From assembly GCA_013299045.1 (NCBI GenBank), contig JAAFJX010000005.1:1-64000 (forward strand): 64,000 bases of DNA, written 5' to 3'. Every line of letters begins with the position of its first letter. Within the stretch, counting starts at the first letter, position 1. The position numbers and the translations under genes are program-made. Origin of the DNA: Cytophagales bacterium. GTDB lineage: Bacteria; Bacteroidota; Bacteroidia; Cytophagales; Bernardetiaceae. Below the pieces are notes generated by a model, which saw only the letters and a program-made list of their open reading frames with translations, made no database searches and was not told the origin of the DNA. Positions 44,386-52,544 of the stretch are shown here, piece after piece.

Positions 44386-45114
44386 CTAAGGGTCTACGAT
44401 AACAAGCGTTCTGTTATGATTATTGGAAGTAGCTGGGTTGTTCGTAAGACCAGCCCCACAAGTACCAAAGCTATGCCACTGTACGTCAATCGTGGTTGAA
44501 ACACCTGGTGTAACCGTTACGGGGTAGGTGTAACTAATGTTGTAGGACTGAGGCAAATACTCTATGCCGCCTTCCGAATTAAAGTAAACAGTTTCGTTCA
44601 TAAAACGATTGCCTACCTGTACGCCATCTCTTCTGATGATAAAAGTGGCTCTGTTTTGGCCGAAACCTGTGCAACTTGGGCTGAGGCTGCCTGTGGCTGT
44701 GAATGTTACATAGACGATTGCACTTTTGGGTGTGAATGTGAGGCTCATATCCGCTAAGGGCAAAAAAGAGGCTGTTGTAAAACTAGAAGGACGGTTGGTG
44801 TCTGTTGTCCCAATAGCGCGATAATAGGTAGGCCCACCACCGCCAAGTGGCACCCAGGCAGAGCCATTGTAAAAGTAGAACCCAGGCGTGCTATCTGTTT
44901 GATAAATCAATAGGCTGGTGGCTGGTGAAGCAATAGCGTTGCGCTCTAGAAGCGTCATACGTGGAATCAATATGCCTTTGCTGGTAGATGTAACATCTAA
45001 CATAGCGCTGGCTTCTGGGCTTGCTCCAGACTGATTGATGCCTACTTGGGCAAAGAGAGATAAAGAGAATAAGACGAGCCAAAGACCCAAAGTAATTTGT
45101 AAAATATGTTTCAT
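44386..45114 (-). CDS. Secreted Bacteroidota surface protein (tail-fibre-like N terminus)
   Basis: A 242-residue protein with a signal peptide ([23 protein letters not shown]). The next part, [18 protein letters not shown] with [15 protein letters not shown] and [20 protein letters not shown], is a very common Bacteroidota surface-protein N terminus that resembles phage tail-fibre and adhesin repeats. The C-terminal half is beta-rich with a Cys pair (SPSCTGFG and FGTCGAG). It may be a small adhesin or a component of surface fibres. Function unknown. Confidence 0.75.
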   Translation of the reverse strand: MKHILQITLGLWLVLFSLSLFAQVGINQSGASPEASAMLDVTSTSKGILIPRMTLLERNAIASPATSLLIYQTDSTPGFYFYNGSAWVPLGGGGPTYYRAIGTTDTNRPSSFTTASFLPLADMSLTFTPKSAIVYVTFTATGSLSPSCTGFGQNRATFIIRRDGVQVGNRFMNETVYFNSEGGIEYLPQSYNISYTYPVTVTPGVSTTIDVQWHSFGTCGAGLTNNPATSNNHNRTLVIVDP

Positions 45115-45459
45115 GGATTGCTGTTGTTATCCTTGCGTATTATCTTTGCGCAAAACTAGAGATTAAAACGAATACTTAACATTTTGCTTGCGTATTTGTT
45201 TTGAATATGTAGAATACACTTTTAGCCTAGAATCCTTCAAAAATTTATGACCTTAGTGCCTCCAAGCTACAAAAAAGAGGAGTTAAAACAGAAAAAATCG
45301 GATATTTTAAGGCTAAAAACCCTTTATTTTGATGTTTTCAAGTATGTTTTTCAAAATACTTTACGATATTTGCCGTTGAAATAGAACGCAAAGTTGCGTT
45401 TTATCGTAATTGATATAAAGTTGAGTTAATAGAGATAAAATCTTAATTCAGAACAGCCC
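45115..45459. other. Intergenic region, no clear signals
   Basis: About 345 AT-rich bases between divergent genes. A weak GATATTTG near 45366 could be a promoter element for the YtxH gene, but I do not rely on it. Confidence 0.45.
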
Positions 45460-45771
45460 ATGAGCAATCAGAATCAAAACAATACGCCTTATCTCATGAC
45501 CTTTTTGGGTGGGGCTGCCCTTGGTGCGCTAGCAGGCATTTTGTATGCGCCCGACAGCGGCAAAAACACCCGCGATAGCCTCAGTTTTAGGTTAGACAGC
45601 GCTGTAGCCAAACTCCGAGCCTCTGTTGAAAAACTTGCACGCACGCAGGACGAACCTCAAAATTCTGCCCAAGAGGAAGGCCAAAAAGTGATTTCGGAAG
45701 TCAAAGAAAAAGCAGAGCAGCTTCTCTCAGACGTTGAAGACTTACTACTACAAATGCGTATGCAAAAATAA
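45460..45771 (+). CDS. YtxH-domain small membrane protein
   Basis: A 103-residue protein with an N-terminal membrane helix (about 11-29, containing FLGGAALGALAGILYAPDSG, the YtxH signature) followed by a charged coiled coil rich in Glu and Lys. YtxH-like proteins are associated with general stress responses; the exact role in Bacteroidota is unknown. It is 51 bases upstream of the DUF1573 gene on the same strand, with the nitroreductase gene following, possibly one transcript. Confidence 0.85.
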   Translation: MSNQNQNNTPYLMTFLGGAALGALAGILYAPDSGKNTRDSLSFRLDSAVAKLRASVEKLARTQDEPQNSAQEEGQKVISEVKEKAEQLLSDVEDLLLQMRMQK

Positions 45772-45822
45772 TTTGTTACGCCAAAAATCTTCTCATTAGT
45801 TTAGTTAAACTGGAATCTTTCA

Positions 45823-46347
45823 ATGATTATGAAAAAGTCCTTCCTTATTTATTGTTTTGTAGGCATTATGCCCTTTCTAATTGTTGCCTGTATCAGTTTG
45901 GAAGGGAAAGACGGTACTGCTGAAACCACAAATGGTATTTTGTTAGACTCTGGAACTGTTTTGGCCGAAAAACTGCCCAAAAGCGCAGTAGATACTGCTG
46001 ATATGCCTGTTTTTGAATTTGATAAAATGGAGCATAACTTTGGCACTATCCAAGAAGGTGAAAAAATTACCTTTACGTACAAGTTTAAAAATATTGGCAA
46101 AACACCACTCATTATTGAGGACGCAAAAGTTACCTGCGGCTGCACCAAGCCCGAATATCCAAAAAGTGCTATCGAGCCAGGAGACGGCGGCACTATTACA
46201 GTAACCTTTGATAGCAACAATAAGCGAGGCAAAATGCAAAAGCCAATCATCATTGTTGCCAATACCAAAGAAGCAAGTACTGCACTCTACCTCAGTGGAA
46301 CCGTAGAGGGCGTTGATGAGAGCATGGGGCCCGTCCGCAAAAACTAA
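45823..46347 (+). CDS. DUF1573-family lipoprotein
   Basis: A 174-residue lipoprotein; the ATG at 45829 (MKKSFLIYCF, Cys21 of FLIVAC) is the better start, 45823 is the longer one. The mature domain is DUF1573: FDKMEHNFGTIQEGEKITFTYKFKN, then LIIEDAKVTCGCTKPEYP and GTITVTFDSNNKRGKMQK. The family is a small Ig-like fold widespread in Bacteroidota, of unknown function and often in the periplasm or outer membrane. It sits 51 bases after YtxH and 26 before the nitroreductase. Confidence 0.88.
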   Translation: MIMKKSFLIYCFVGIMPFLIVACISLEGKDGTAETTNGILLDSGTVLAEKLPKSAVDTADMPVFEFDKMEHNFGTIQEGEKITFTYKFKNIGKTPLIIEDAKVTCGCTKPEYPKSAIEPGDGGTITVTFDSNNKRGKMQKPIIIVANTKEASTALYLSGTVEGVDESMGPVRKN

Positions 46348-46373
46348 CTCCTAATAAACCGTAACAACTGAAA

Positions 46374-46973
46374 GTGTCAGAGCCAGAATTTAACCACGAA
46401 GACATAGACCGCCTCATGCGCAGCAGGCGTAGCGTTTTTCCACAAAACTTTAGCACAGACAAAATTGCAGACCAAACGATTCAAGAAATTCTGGAAAATG
46501 CGCGCTGGGCACCCACCCACGGCATGACCCAGCCTTGGCTGTTTCTGGTCTTTGGTGCAGAAGGTAAGAATCGTTTGGGCAGAATATTGGCAGAAATATA
46601 CCGCAAAATCACAGCAGAAGTTGATTTTAAGGAAAGCAAATACCAAAAGCATATAGAACGTGCCGCTCAAAGTTCGCACGTCATTGCGCTTTGTATGAGG
46701 CGGGGCAGCAACCCTAAGATTCCTGAAATAGAAGAAATAGAGGCAGTAGCTTGTGCGGCTCAAAATATTTATTTGAGCCTGACTGCTCGTGGCTTGGGTG
46801 GCTATTGGAGCAGCGGTGCAATAGTTTACTCTGACGAACTCAAAGAAGAGTTTGGGCTTAGGGCAGCAGATAAAATTTTAGGGCTATTCTACATAGGCGT
46901 ACCTGCCGAGGGGCACAAGCCCAATTCTACACGCGAGGCGCTTGAGAGCAAAGTGGAATGGATATTGGACTAG
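46374..46973 (+). CDS. Nitroreductase-family FMN-dependent enzyme
   Basis: A 199-residue protein with a GTG start. The nitroreductase pattern is complete: DIDRLMRSRRSVFPQNFS with the Arg pair that binds FMN, the ARWAPTHGMTQPW loop, and the C-terminal GVPAEGHKP with FMN-phosphate contacts. YdjA-like length. It would reduce nitro or quinone compounds with NAD(P)H; the true substrate is unknown. It ends the YtxH/DUF1573 cluster. Confidence 0.88.
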   Translation: MSEPEFNHEDIDRLMRSRRSVFPQNFSTDKIADQTIQEILENARWAPTHGMTQPWLFLVFGAEGKNRLGRILAEIYRKITAEVDFKESKYQKHIERAAQSSHVIALCMRRGSNPKIPEIEEIEAVACAAQNIYLSLTARGLGGYWSSGAIVYSDELKEEFGLRAADKILGLFYIGVPAEGHKPNSTREALESKVEWILD

Positions 46974-47032
46974 AAAATAGACAGAATGTAACTCTATGAC
47001 TGCACGTCAGGAGCGCTACGCTTGCGTATTCC

Positions 47033-47057
47033 GGTGCTTGGATTTGGGGTAAGCACC
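47033..47057. repeat. Short inverted repeat in the nitroreductase/PhzF spacer
   Basis: GGTGCTT at 47033-47039 and AAGCACC at 47051-47057 form a 7-bp stem with an 11-base loop, with no T run. A terminator is unlikely; no other role is evident. Confidence 0.4.
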
Positions 47058-47222
47058 AAGCAATCCAAAAACATTCTGTGTCCTTTCTTTGATGCTGCAT
47101 GATTTGAGCAAAACCCTCAAGACTTTATCTTACTAGAAACAATTTGTAATGCGGAAGCTCATCTTTGGACAAACTTAGTGCAAGAATTAGGGCAGACCTG
47201 TAGTTAATTGCTCAAAAGACGC

Positions 47223-47230
47223 TAAATTTG
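47223..47230 (+). promoter_or_regulatory. TAAATTTG promoter element upstream of the PhzF-like gene
   Basis: TAAATTTG matches TAnnTTTG and would start transcription about 27 bases before the ATG at 47264. No good upstream TTG was found at the usual distance. Confidence 0.4.
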
Positions 47231-47263
47231 CACTCCATTCTATATACTTACCCCAGCCCAGCA

Positions 47264-48115
47264 ATGCGTTTGCCTTTCTTTGTCATATCAGCCTTCTCGG
47301 ATAAGCAGTTTTGCGGAAATCCCGCCAGTATTCTTGCTTTAAATGAGGCTCTGCCCAACGATGGCTTTTATGGGAAAATTACTGCCGAAATGCCTACGGC
47401 AGAGGCTGCTTTTTTCTACCCACAAGACCACAAAGACTTCACCTTAGCCAGTGTTTTCAATTTGCGTTGGTTTATGCCAGAACAAGAAATAAAAATGTGT
47501 GGTCATGCCACGCTAGGTGCAGCGGCTGTTCTGTTCAAGCATTACCAAAATAAAAGCAATCCACTTACATTCAAAACTTTATATGGCAATATTCTTTGTT
47601 TTTTTCAAACACAAAGCCAGCAGGTAAGTATGCTTCTCCAAAGCGCTCCCCTAGAGAAACATAGCCTAAATCCTGACTTACAAGCGCTTTTGGGCATAAC
47701 AACTTATTCAGATGCCGCCTACGCGCCCAGCCGCCAAACGCTCATAGTAGAATTGCCGCAAGCCGAAGCGCTCAAAGAAGCAAAACCAAACTTTTGGGCT
47801 TTAAAAAACTATCCTCATTTACCTCTTTTGCGTGTTGTATTAACGACTCAAGTGAATGACAAACAAAGGATTGAAGATTTTTCTTCACGCGTTTTTTGTC
47901 CTTGGATAAATATTGATGAAGATGCAGTATCGGCAGCCACCCATACACTTTTAGCCGCTTATTGGGCAGAGAGGCTCAAAAAAAACCAGTTGATAGCCTA
48001 TCAGGCTTCGGAGCGCAGTGGTTACTTGCAGTTGGAGTGTCAAGAAGTGCCTCACGTTTTGGTGAAAGGGAAAACCCAAATGGTGCTGGAAGGGCACTAT
48101 CATTTGCAAATTTAA
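47264..48115 (+). CDS. PhzF-family isomerase
   Basis: The ATG at 47264 fits the N-terminal strand PFFVISAFSDKQFCGNPASI; a TTG start at 47228 is less likely because a promoter element lies over it. The 283-residue protein has the PhzF double-barrel pattern: MPTAEAAFFYPQ with the catalytic Glu near 44, FMPEQEIKMCGHATLGAA, and the second barrel CPWINIDEDAVSAATHTLL. PhzF members isomerise dihydro-hydroxyanthranilate or related small molecules; most in Bacteroidota have unknown substrates. The GT9 gene starts 3 bases after its stop, probably co-transcribed. Confidence 0.87.
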   Translation: MRLPFFVISAFSDKQFCGNPASILALNEALPNDGFYGKITAEMPTAEAAFFYPQDHKDFTLASVFNLRWFMPEQEIKMCGHATLGAAAVLFKHYQNKSNPLTFKTLYGNILCFFQTQSQQVSMLLQSAPLEKHSLNPDLQALLGITTYSDAAYAPSRQTLIVELPQAEALKEAKPNFWALKNYPHLPLLRVVLTTQVNDKQRIEDFSSRVFCPWINIDEDAVSAATHTLLAAYWAERLKKNQLIAYQASERSGYLQLECQEVPHVLVKGKTQMVLEGHYHLQI

Positions 48116-48118
48116 GCT

Positions 48119-49102
48119 ATGAAAAAAATACTCGTGGTCAGGTTCTCTTCCATCGGCGACATTGTCCTTACTACGCCTGTGCTGCGGGCGCTTGCTGCCC
48201 AACTCCCGCAAGCAGAAGTTCATTTTTGTACCAAAAAACAGTTTGAAAATATTTTAAAAGATAATCCTTACGTGCATAGCGTGCATTGTCTTGATAAAAA
48301 TTTTTCTGATTTGCTCAGGCAGCTCAAAGCCGAAAAATTCGATTTTGTGCTAGACTTACACCACAATTTACGCAGCTTTCGCCTCAAATGGCATCTGGGA
48401 CGGCCTTCTGCCTCTTTTGATAAACTCAATTGGCGCAAATGGCTTTATGTTAAATTCAAAATGCCCATGCCAAAGCAACACATCGTGGAGCGCTATATGG
48501 CTACAGCTGCTAAACTCGGTATTAGACCAGACGGAAAAGGTTTGGACTATTTCGTTCCAGAAAAAGACAATTTAACCTTTCAGGATTTTCCTGACCCCTT
48601 TCAGCAGGGTTTTGTGGCCTTTGCGATAGGTGGCCAACACGCAACTAAACGCCTCCCAAGTTCCAAAATCATTGAACTAAGCCTGAAAATAGATAGGCCG
48701 CTCATCTTTTTGGGTGGGCGCGAAGACCGAGAGGTAGCCGAATACGTCGTGAAAGCACTCAGAAACCAAAAGCCTCATGCGCTCGTCATGCACGGTTGCG
48801 GCCTTTGGAACTTGAACCAAGCAGCGGCGGTGGTGCGCCTAGCCGAACAGGTATGGACACATGATACCGCTATGATGCACGTTGCAGCTGCCTTTGGAAA
48901 AAAAATAGTGGCTATTTGGGGCAACACAACACCTGAACTCGGTATGTATCCTTATCAATCACCACATTTTAACTTAGAGAACAAGCAGCTAAAATGCCGT
49001 CCCTGCTCCAAAATTGGTTATGCAAGTTGTCCTGAAGAGCATTTTAAGTGCATGAATGCCCTATCATTCACGGAGGAGTTAAAGCAGTTTTTGGCCAAAT
49101 AG
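48119..49102 (+). CDS. Glycosyltransferase family 9, heptosyltransferase-like
   Basis: A 327-residue GT9 enzyme of the ADP-heptose:LPS heptosyltransferase group. The N-terminal motif VVRFSSIGDIVLTTPVLRAL is at residues 6-25, the central FAIGGQHATKRLP and LGGREDR follow, and the donor-binding region reads TEQVWTHDTAMMHVAAAFGKKIVAIWGNTTPE-like with CRPCSKIGYASCPEEHFKCM near the end. It would add a sugar to lipopolysaccharide core at the cytoplasmic face of the inner membrane. The HAD phosphatase at 38773 could supply precursor but is not linked. It begins 3 bases after the PhzF-like stop. Confidence 0.9.
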   Translation: MKKILVVRFSSIGDIVLTTPVLRALAAQLPQAEVHFCTKKQFENILKDNPYVHSVHCLDKNFSDLLRQLKAEKFDFVLDLHHNLRSFRLKWHLGRPSASFDKLNWRKWLYVKFKMPMPKQHIVERYMATAAKLGIRPDGKGLDYFVPEKDNLTFQDFPDPFQQGFVAFAIGGQHATKRLPSSKIIELSLKIDRPLIFLGGREDREVAEYVVKALRNQKPHALVMHGCGLWNLNQAAAVVRLAEQVWTHDTAMMHVAAAFGKKIVAIWGNTTPELGMYPYQSPHFNLENKQLKCRPCSKIGYASCPEEHFKCMNALSFTEELKQFLAK

Positions 49103-49128
49103 CCCGCCACAAATTGCGCTGATAGTTT

Positions 49129-49159
49129 TTTGAGGTTTCAAAAAAACGCCATATCTTTG
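49129..49159 (+). promoter_or_regulatory. Consensus Bacteroidota promoter (TTTG-N19-TATCTTTG)
   Basis: TTTG at 49129-49132, then TATCTTTG at 49152-49159 after 19 bases: a full match to consensus. It would drive the lipoprotein gene at 49254 with a leader of about 85 bases. Confidence 0.7.
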
Positions 49160-49253
49160 CAGTTCTGCAACCTTTTAAGGACTTTTTAGGTCTTTTAAGT
49201 GTGCTTTCATCTTAATTATGCAAAATTTCTGAAAATCAAAAAATTATATACCC

Positions 49254-49727
49254 ATGCGAACAATTTTTAATCTAAGCCTGCTACTCGCTTTTCTGCTGCT
49301 TTTAGGAAGCTGTAAAAAGACAGTCATCGATACTACGCCAGATTTTGAAAAGGTAATACCTGGCATTTTTGAAGGGACGCGCACCTATGTTGGTGTAGCC
49401 CTCGATACCATGATAGCAGACATTGAGTTGAGCGGTGCGAAAGAATTTACCTTCAAGCAACGCAGCGAATCAGACACTCCTCCTTTGGTATTTAAAACGA
49501 AAATTGTAAAAGTTGGTGGCAATGGTTGTTTCTTGACAGTGCCGCCACAGACCTACGGAGGTTCTAAATTAGAAGGTGTTGTTTTGGAAGAATTTAAGTC
49601 AGAGCCTACCAAAGTGCATGGTTTCTATGAAGAGAAAGACTCTAAAGGGATGGTATTGCGAAATTTAGTGCTACAAATTAAGTACAATGGTATTACATAT
49701 TTGTATGTCATCAAGAAGGTAAAATAG
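49254..49727 (+). CDS. Uncharacterised lipoprotein
   Basis: A 157-residue lipoprotein (signal MRTIFNLSLLLAFLLLLGSC, Cys20). The mature part begins KKTVIDTTPDFEKVIPGIFEGTR and has a compact beta-rich domain with KEFTFKQRSESDTPP and VVLEEFKSEPTKVHGFYEE. I do not recognise the family. It has a strong promoter (49129-49159) and its own terminator (49755-49797), so it is monocistronic. Confidence 0.75.
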   Translation: MRTIFNLSLLLAFLLLLGSCKKTVIDTTPDFEKVIPGIFEGTRTYVGVALDTMIADIELSGAKEFTFKQRSESDTPPLVFKTKIVKVGGNGCFLTVPPQTYGGSKLEGVVLEEFKSEPTKVHGFYEEKDSKGMVLRNLVLQIKYNGITYLYVIKKVK

Positions 49728-49754
49728 CCATAGGCTTGTTTTGCTTGTCAGTAG

Positions 49755-49797
49755 AAACAGACACATCATTGACTTTTGGTGTGTCTGTTTTGTTTTT
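49755..49797 (+). terminator. Rho-independent terminator
   Basis: An 11-bp stem (AAACAGACACA at 49755-49765; TGTGTCTGTTT at 49780-49790) followed by TGTTTTT. Confidence 0.82.
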
Positions 49798-50002
49798 CAA
49801 GATACCCAAATTTTTGTTCATGGTTTTGCGTAGTAATTTTGTACTTTTTTATTAAAAGTCTAAACAAAATAAGGCCTTTTTTGGTTACATGGTTGGTTCT
49901 GTTGAGGTCTGCTACGTAAGCAGTGCCCCAAACACGATATTTTAGTTGTTATTTTACGTTTAATCAAGGATTTAAAAAAAATCTTTTTACTCTGAAAAGG
50001 TC

Positions 50003-51442
50003 ATGGCAAAAACCCCAATTACAGTGGCTTACGGCGACGGCATAGGCCCCGAAATCATGCAAGCTACCCTAGACATCATTCTGGCCGCTGGTGCAGAAAT
50101 TGATATTGAAGTTATCGAAATTGGTGAAAAAGTGTATTTGAGAGGTCTTTCGGCGGGCATTGAAGAGAGCGCATGGGACTCTCTGCGCCGCACTAAGGTC
50201 TTTTTGAAAGCACCCATCACCACGCCACAAGGTAGCGGTTATAAAAGTTTGAATGTAACCACTCGTAAAACATTGGGTCTTTATGCGAACGTGCGTCCCT
50301 GTGTGTCATACCACCCATACGTGAATACCAAACACCCGGATATGGACGTAGTCATTGTCCGCGAAAACGAAGAAGATTTGTATGCAGGTATAGAACATCG
50401 CCAAACCAGCGAAGTGTATCAGTGCTTAAAGATTATTTCTCGCCCTGGTTGTGAAAAAATTGTACGCTATGCCTTTGAGTACGCCAAAAACAATGGCCGT
50501 AAGAAAGTTACTTGCTTTACGAAGGACAATATCATGAAAATGACTGATGGTCTTTTCCATCAAGTTTTTGATGAAATTGGTGCAGAGTATCCTGAAATTG
50601 AACAAGAACACTGGATTGTAGATATTGGTGCAGCCAAATTGGCGGACACACCCAATGCCTTTGACGTGATTGTCATGCCAAACCTTTATGGAGATATTCT
50701 GTCAGACGTAGCCGCTCAAATTACTGGTTCTGTTGGCCTGGCTGGTTCTGCCAACATTGGCGCTAGCTGTGCCATGTTTGAGGCTATACATGGTTCTGCT
50801 CCGCGTCGAGCTGGTCAGAATCTAGCAAATCCTTCTGGCTTGCTTCTGGGAGCTGTTATGATGCTGAACCATATTGGACAAGGTGGCATTGCAACGAAAG
50901 TACATAATGCTTGGCTCAAAACCTTGGAGGACGGCATTCATACCTACGACGTTTACAAAGAGGGCGAAAGCAAAGTCAAAGTAAGTACTAGCGACTTTGC
51001 AAAGGCAGTTATTGAGCGCATTGGCCAGAAACCAGGCAAACTCAAAGCCGCTGATTATCCGAAGGAAAGCAAAAAAATAGACATCAAAATTACCAATCGT
51101 CCACGATACAAGAAAGACCTCGTTGGCGTTGATGTATTTTTGAACTGGGACGGCGAAGCCAACGTCATTGGCCCTAAGATTGAGGCTTGCGGTACAGCAC
51201 AACTCAGGCTTGTAGTAGTCAGTAACCGTGGCGTAAAAGTGTATCCTAATGGCCATGCAGAAACCTTCTGTACAGACCACTGGCGCTGCCGCTTTGAGCA
51301 GCCAAATGGGCAAAGCATCACGCACAATGACATTTTGGAGCTCCTCTCTAACGTTCAGAAAGCAGGCTTGGACTTTATCAAAACAGAAAATCTCTGTAAT
51401 TTTGACGGCCAGCGCGGTTATACGCTAGCGCAAGGTCAGTAG
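50003..51442 (+). CDS. icd: NADP-dependent isocitrate dehydrogenase
   Basis: A 479-residue isocitrate/isopropylmalate dehydrogenase-family enzyme of the longer, Thermus-like Icd type. Substrate-site residues are clear in the SGYKSLNVTTRKTLGLYANVRP segment (Ser and the Arg series) and in RENEEDLYAGIEH; the metal-binding DVIVMPNLYGDILSDVAAQ and the nucleotide-binding GSAPRRAGQNLANPSG follow. The C-terminal extension of about 130 residues, with TEN-LCNFDG, distinguishes this group from short Icd forms. It catalyses isocitrate to 2-oxoglutarate in the TCA cycle. Convergent with the lipoprotein at 51532; a perfect palindromic terminator separates them. Confidence 0.9.
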   Translation: MAKTPITVAYGDGIGPEIMQATLDIILAAGAEIDIEVIEIGEKVYLRGLSAGIEESAWDSLRRTKVFLKAPITTPQGSGYKSLNVTTRKTLGLYANVRPCVSYHPYVNTKHPDMDVVIVRENEEDLYAGIEHRQTSEVYQCLKIISRPGCEKIVRYAFEYAKNNGRKKVTCFTKDNIMKMTDGLFHQVFDEIGAEYPEIEQEHWIVDIGAAKLADTPNAFDVIVMPNLYGDILSDVAAQITGSVGLAGSANIGASCAMFEAIHGSAPRRAGQNLANPSGLLLGAVMMLNHIGQGGIATKVHNAWLKTLEDGIHTYDVYKEGESKVKVSTSDFAKAVIERIGQKPGKLKAADYPKESKKIDIKITNRPRYKKDLVGVDVFLNWDGEANVIGPKIEACGTAQLRLVVVSNRGVKVYPNGHAETFCTDHWRCRFEQPNGQSITHNDILELLSNVQKAGLDFIKTENLCNFDGQRGYTLAQGQ

Positions 51443-51462
51443 TCTTTTAATGCGCGTTTCGT

Positions 51463-51514
51463 AACAACAAAAAACCTCAGAAAATTAGCTAATTTTCTGA
51501 GGTTTTTTGTTGTT
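51463..51514. terminator. Perfect 52-bp palindromic bidirectional terminator
   Basis: Positions 51463-51514 form an exact self-complementary sequence with A-rich and T-rich ends (inner part CCTCAGAAAATTAG / CTAATTTTCTGAGG). It lies between the convergent icd and lipoprotein genes and can terminate both. Confidence 0.9.
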
Positions 51515-51531
51515 CATGGCGCGTCAAAACT

Positions 51532-52338
51532 CTAATTGGCATCAGCTGGTCTTATGAATCGGTATTCCAAAATAGGGGTTTTTTCGCCCGACTCCAAAAC
51601 CATGTATAGCTTAAAGTCTATGTGTGTACTCATACCAAAACGCATAGATGTAAAGAAAGACACTTTGTCGCCTTTGTTGGAGAGCATGAGGCCATTGGCT
51701 TCTGTACCGCTTCCTTTTTTGACGATTTCGTGTACTTTGCCATCACTGAAAGTGGCAGTTAGATATAAACTTGCTCCTTTTGTAATCGCGTGGTCAGGGT
51801 CGTCCGTTGCTATTTCGGTCAAAAACTTTGTTCCTTTGCCGTCAAAATCAAACTTAACGGTGTTATAGCCCTCTGGTGCAGTAATGCTACCGAAGCTCAA
51901 ACCAGGGGCTTGTGTGCTTTGGCCTTTAATCGTGAATACAACTTGGCGCTGGGCAGGGTCGCTGCTAATGATACTCAAGTTTGAGCTATAAAGTCCCCAT
52001 TTTGTGGGCTTAAACAACACTTTTGCTTCGCAGCTTTCGCCTGGGCTAAGTTCGTTTTTGCTGGGTTTACCTACGGTAAAAAAAGCATGGTCTGTATTGA
52101 GTGAACCTATACGCAACTTGCCTTCCCCTGTATTTTTGAGAACAATAATACGCTCTATTTGTTTATTGACGCGCACCATTTCAAAATCAATGGCGGGCAT
52201 TTCAGAGGCATTGAGGTCTTTGTAAAAAACAGATAATTTTGGATTCTGGCCGTTTTCATAGACCAGGTGGCTGTCGCAGGCACTAAAATTGAAGAGAATA
52301 GCGAGCAGCGCTAATAAGTTTAAGGAAATACTTTTCAT
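51532..52338 (-). CDS. Lipoprotein with an ASPM-SPD-2-Hydin / DUF1573-type domain
   Basis: A 268-residue lipoprotein (signal MKSISLNLLALLAILFNFSAC, Cys21). The domain at about 45-140 has RVNKQIERIIVLKNTGEGKLRIGSL and SPGESCEAKVLFKPTKWGLYSSNLSIISSDP, as in the Ig-like ASPM-SPD-2-Hydin and DUF1573 folds. The C-terminal half is a separate beta-rich region. It shares a fold type, though little sequence, with the DUF1573 lipoprotein at 45823. A surface or periplasmic structural role is likely. Monocistronic and convergent with icd. Confidence 0.8.
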   Translation of the reverse strand: MKSISLNLLALLAILFNFSACDSHLVYENGQNPKLSVFYKDLNASEMPAIDFEMVRVNKQIERIIVLKNTGEGKLRIGSLNTDHAFFTVGKPSKNELSPGESCEAKVLFKPTKWGLYSSNLSIISSDPAQRQVVFTIKGQSTQAPGLSFGSITAPEGYNTVKFDFDGKGTKFLTEIATDDPDHAITKGASLYLTATFSDGKVHEIVKKGSGTEANGLMLSNKGDKVSFFTSMRFGMSTHIDFKLYMVLESGEKTPILEYRFIRPADAN

Positions 52339-52544
52339 GGCTTTTGTTAGTTTTGGTTTGAATTGACTCAGTTTTTCAGGTTTGCTTGCCTACGTTACAA
52401 TGACCCAGATACCAGCCAAATCGTTGGAAGCGCTTTCATTAAAACAAACCAGATTCGTTCAATTGCTCTTTTTGAGCGATTAAAGGGAGTTTACTCTAGA
52501 CAAAAATTAGGCCAGACCTTCCGTTTGGAAAGTACTACTGCTAC

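Noticed and set aside
47033-47057. Hairpin in the nitroreductase/PhzF spacer as a terminator
   Set aside because: There is no T run, so termination is not supported; kept only as a repeat.
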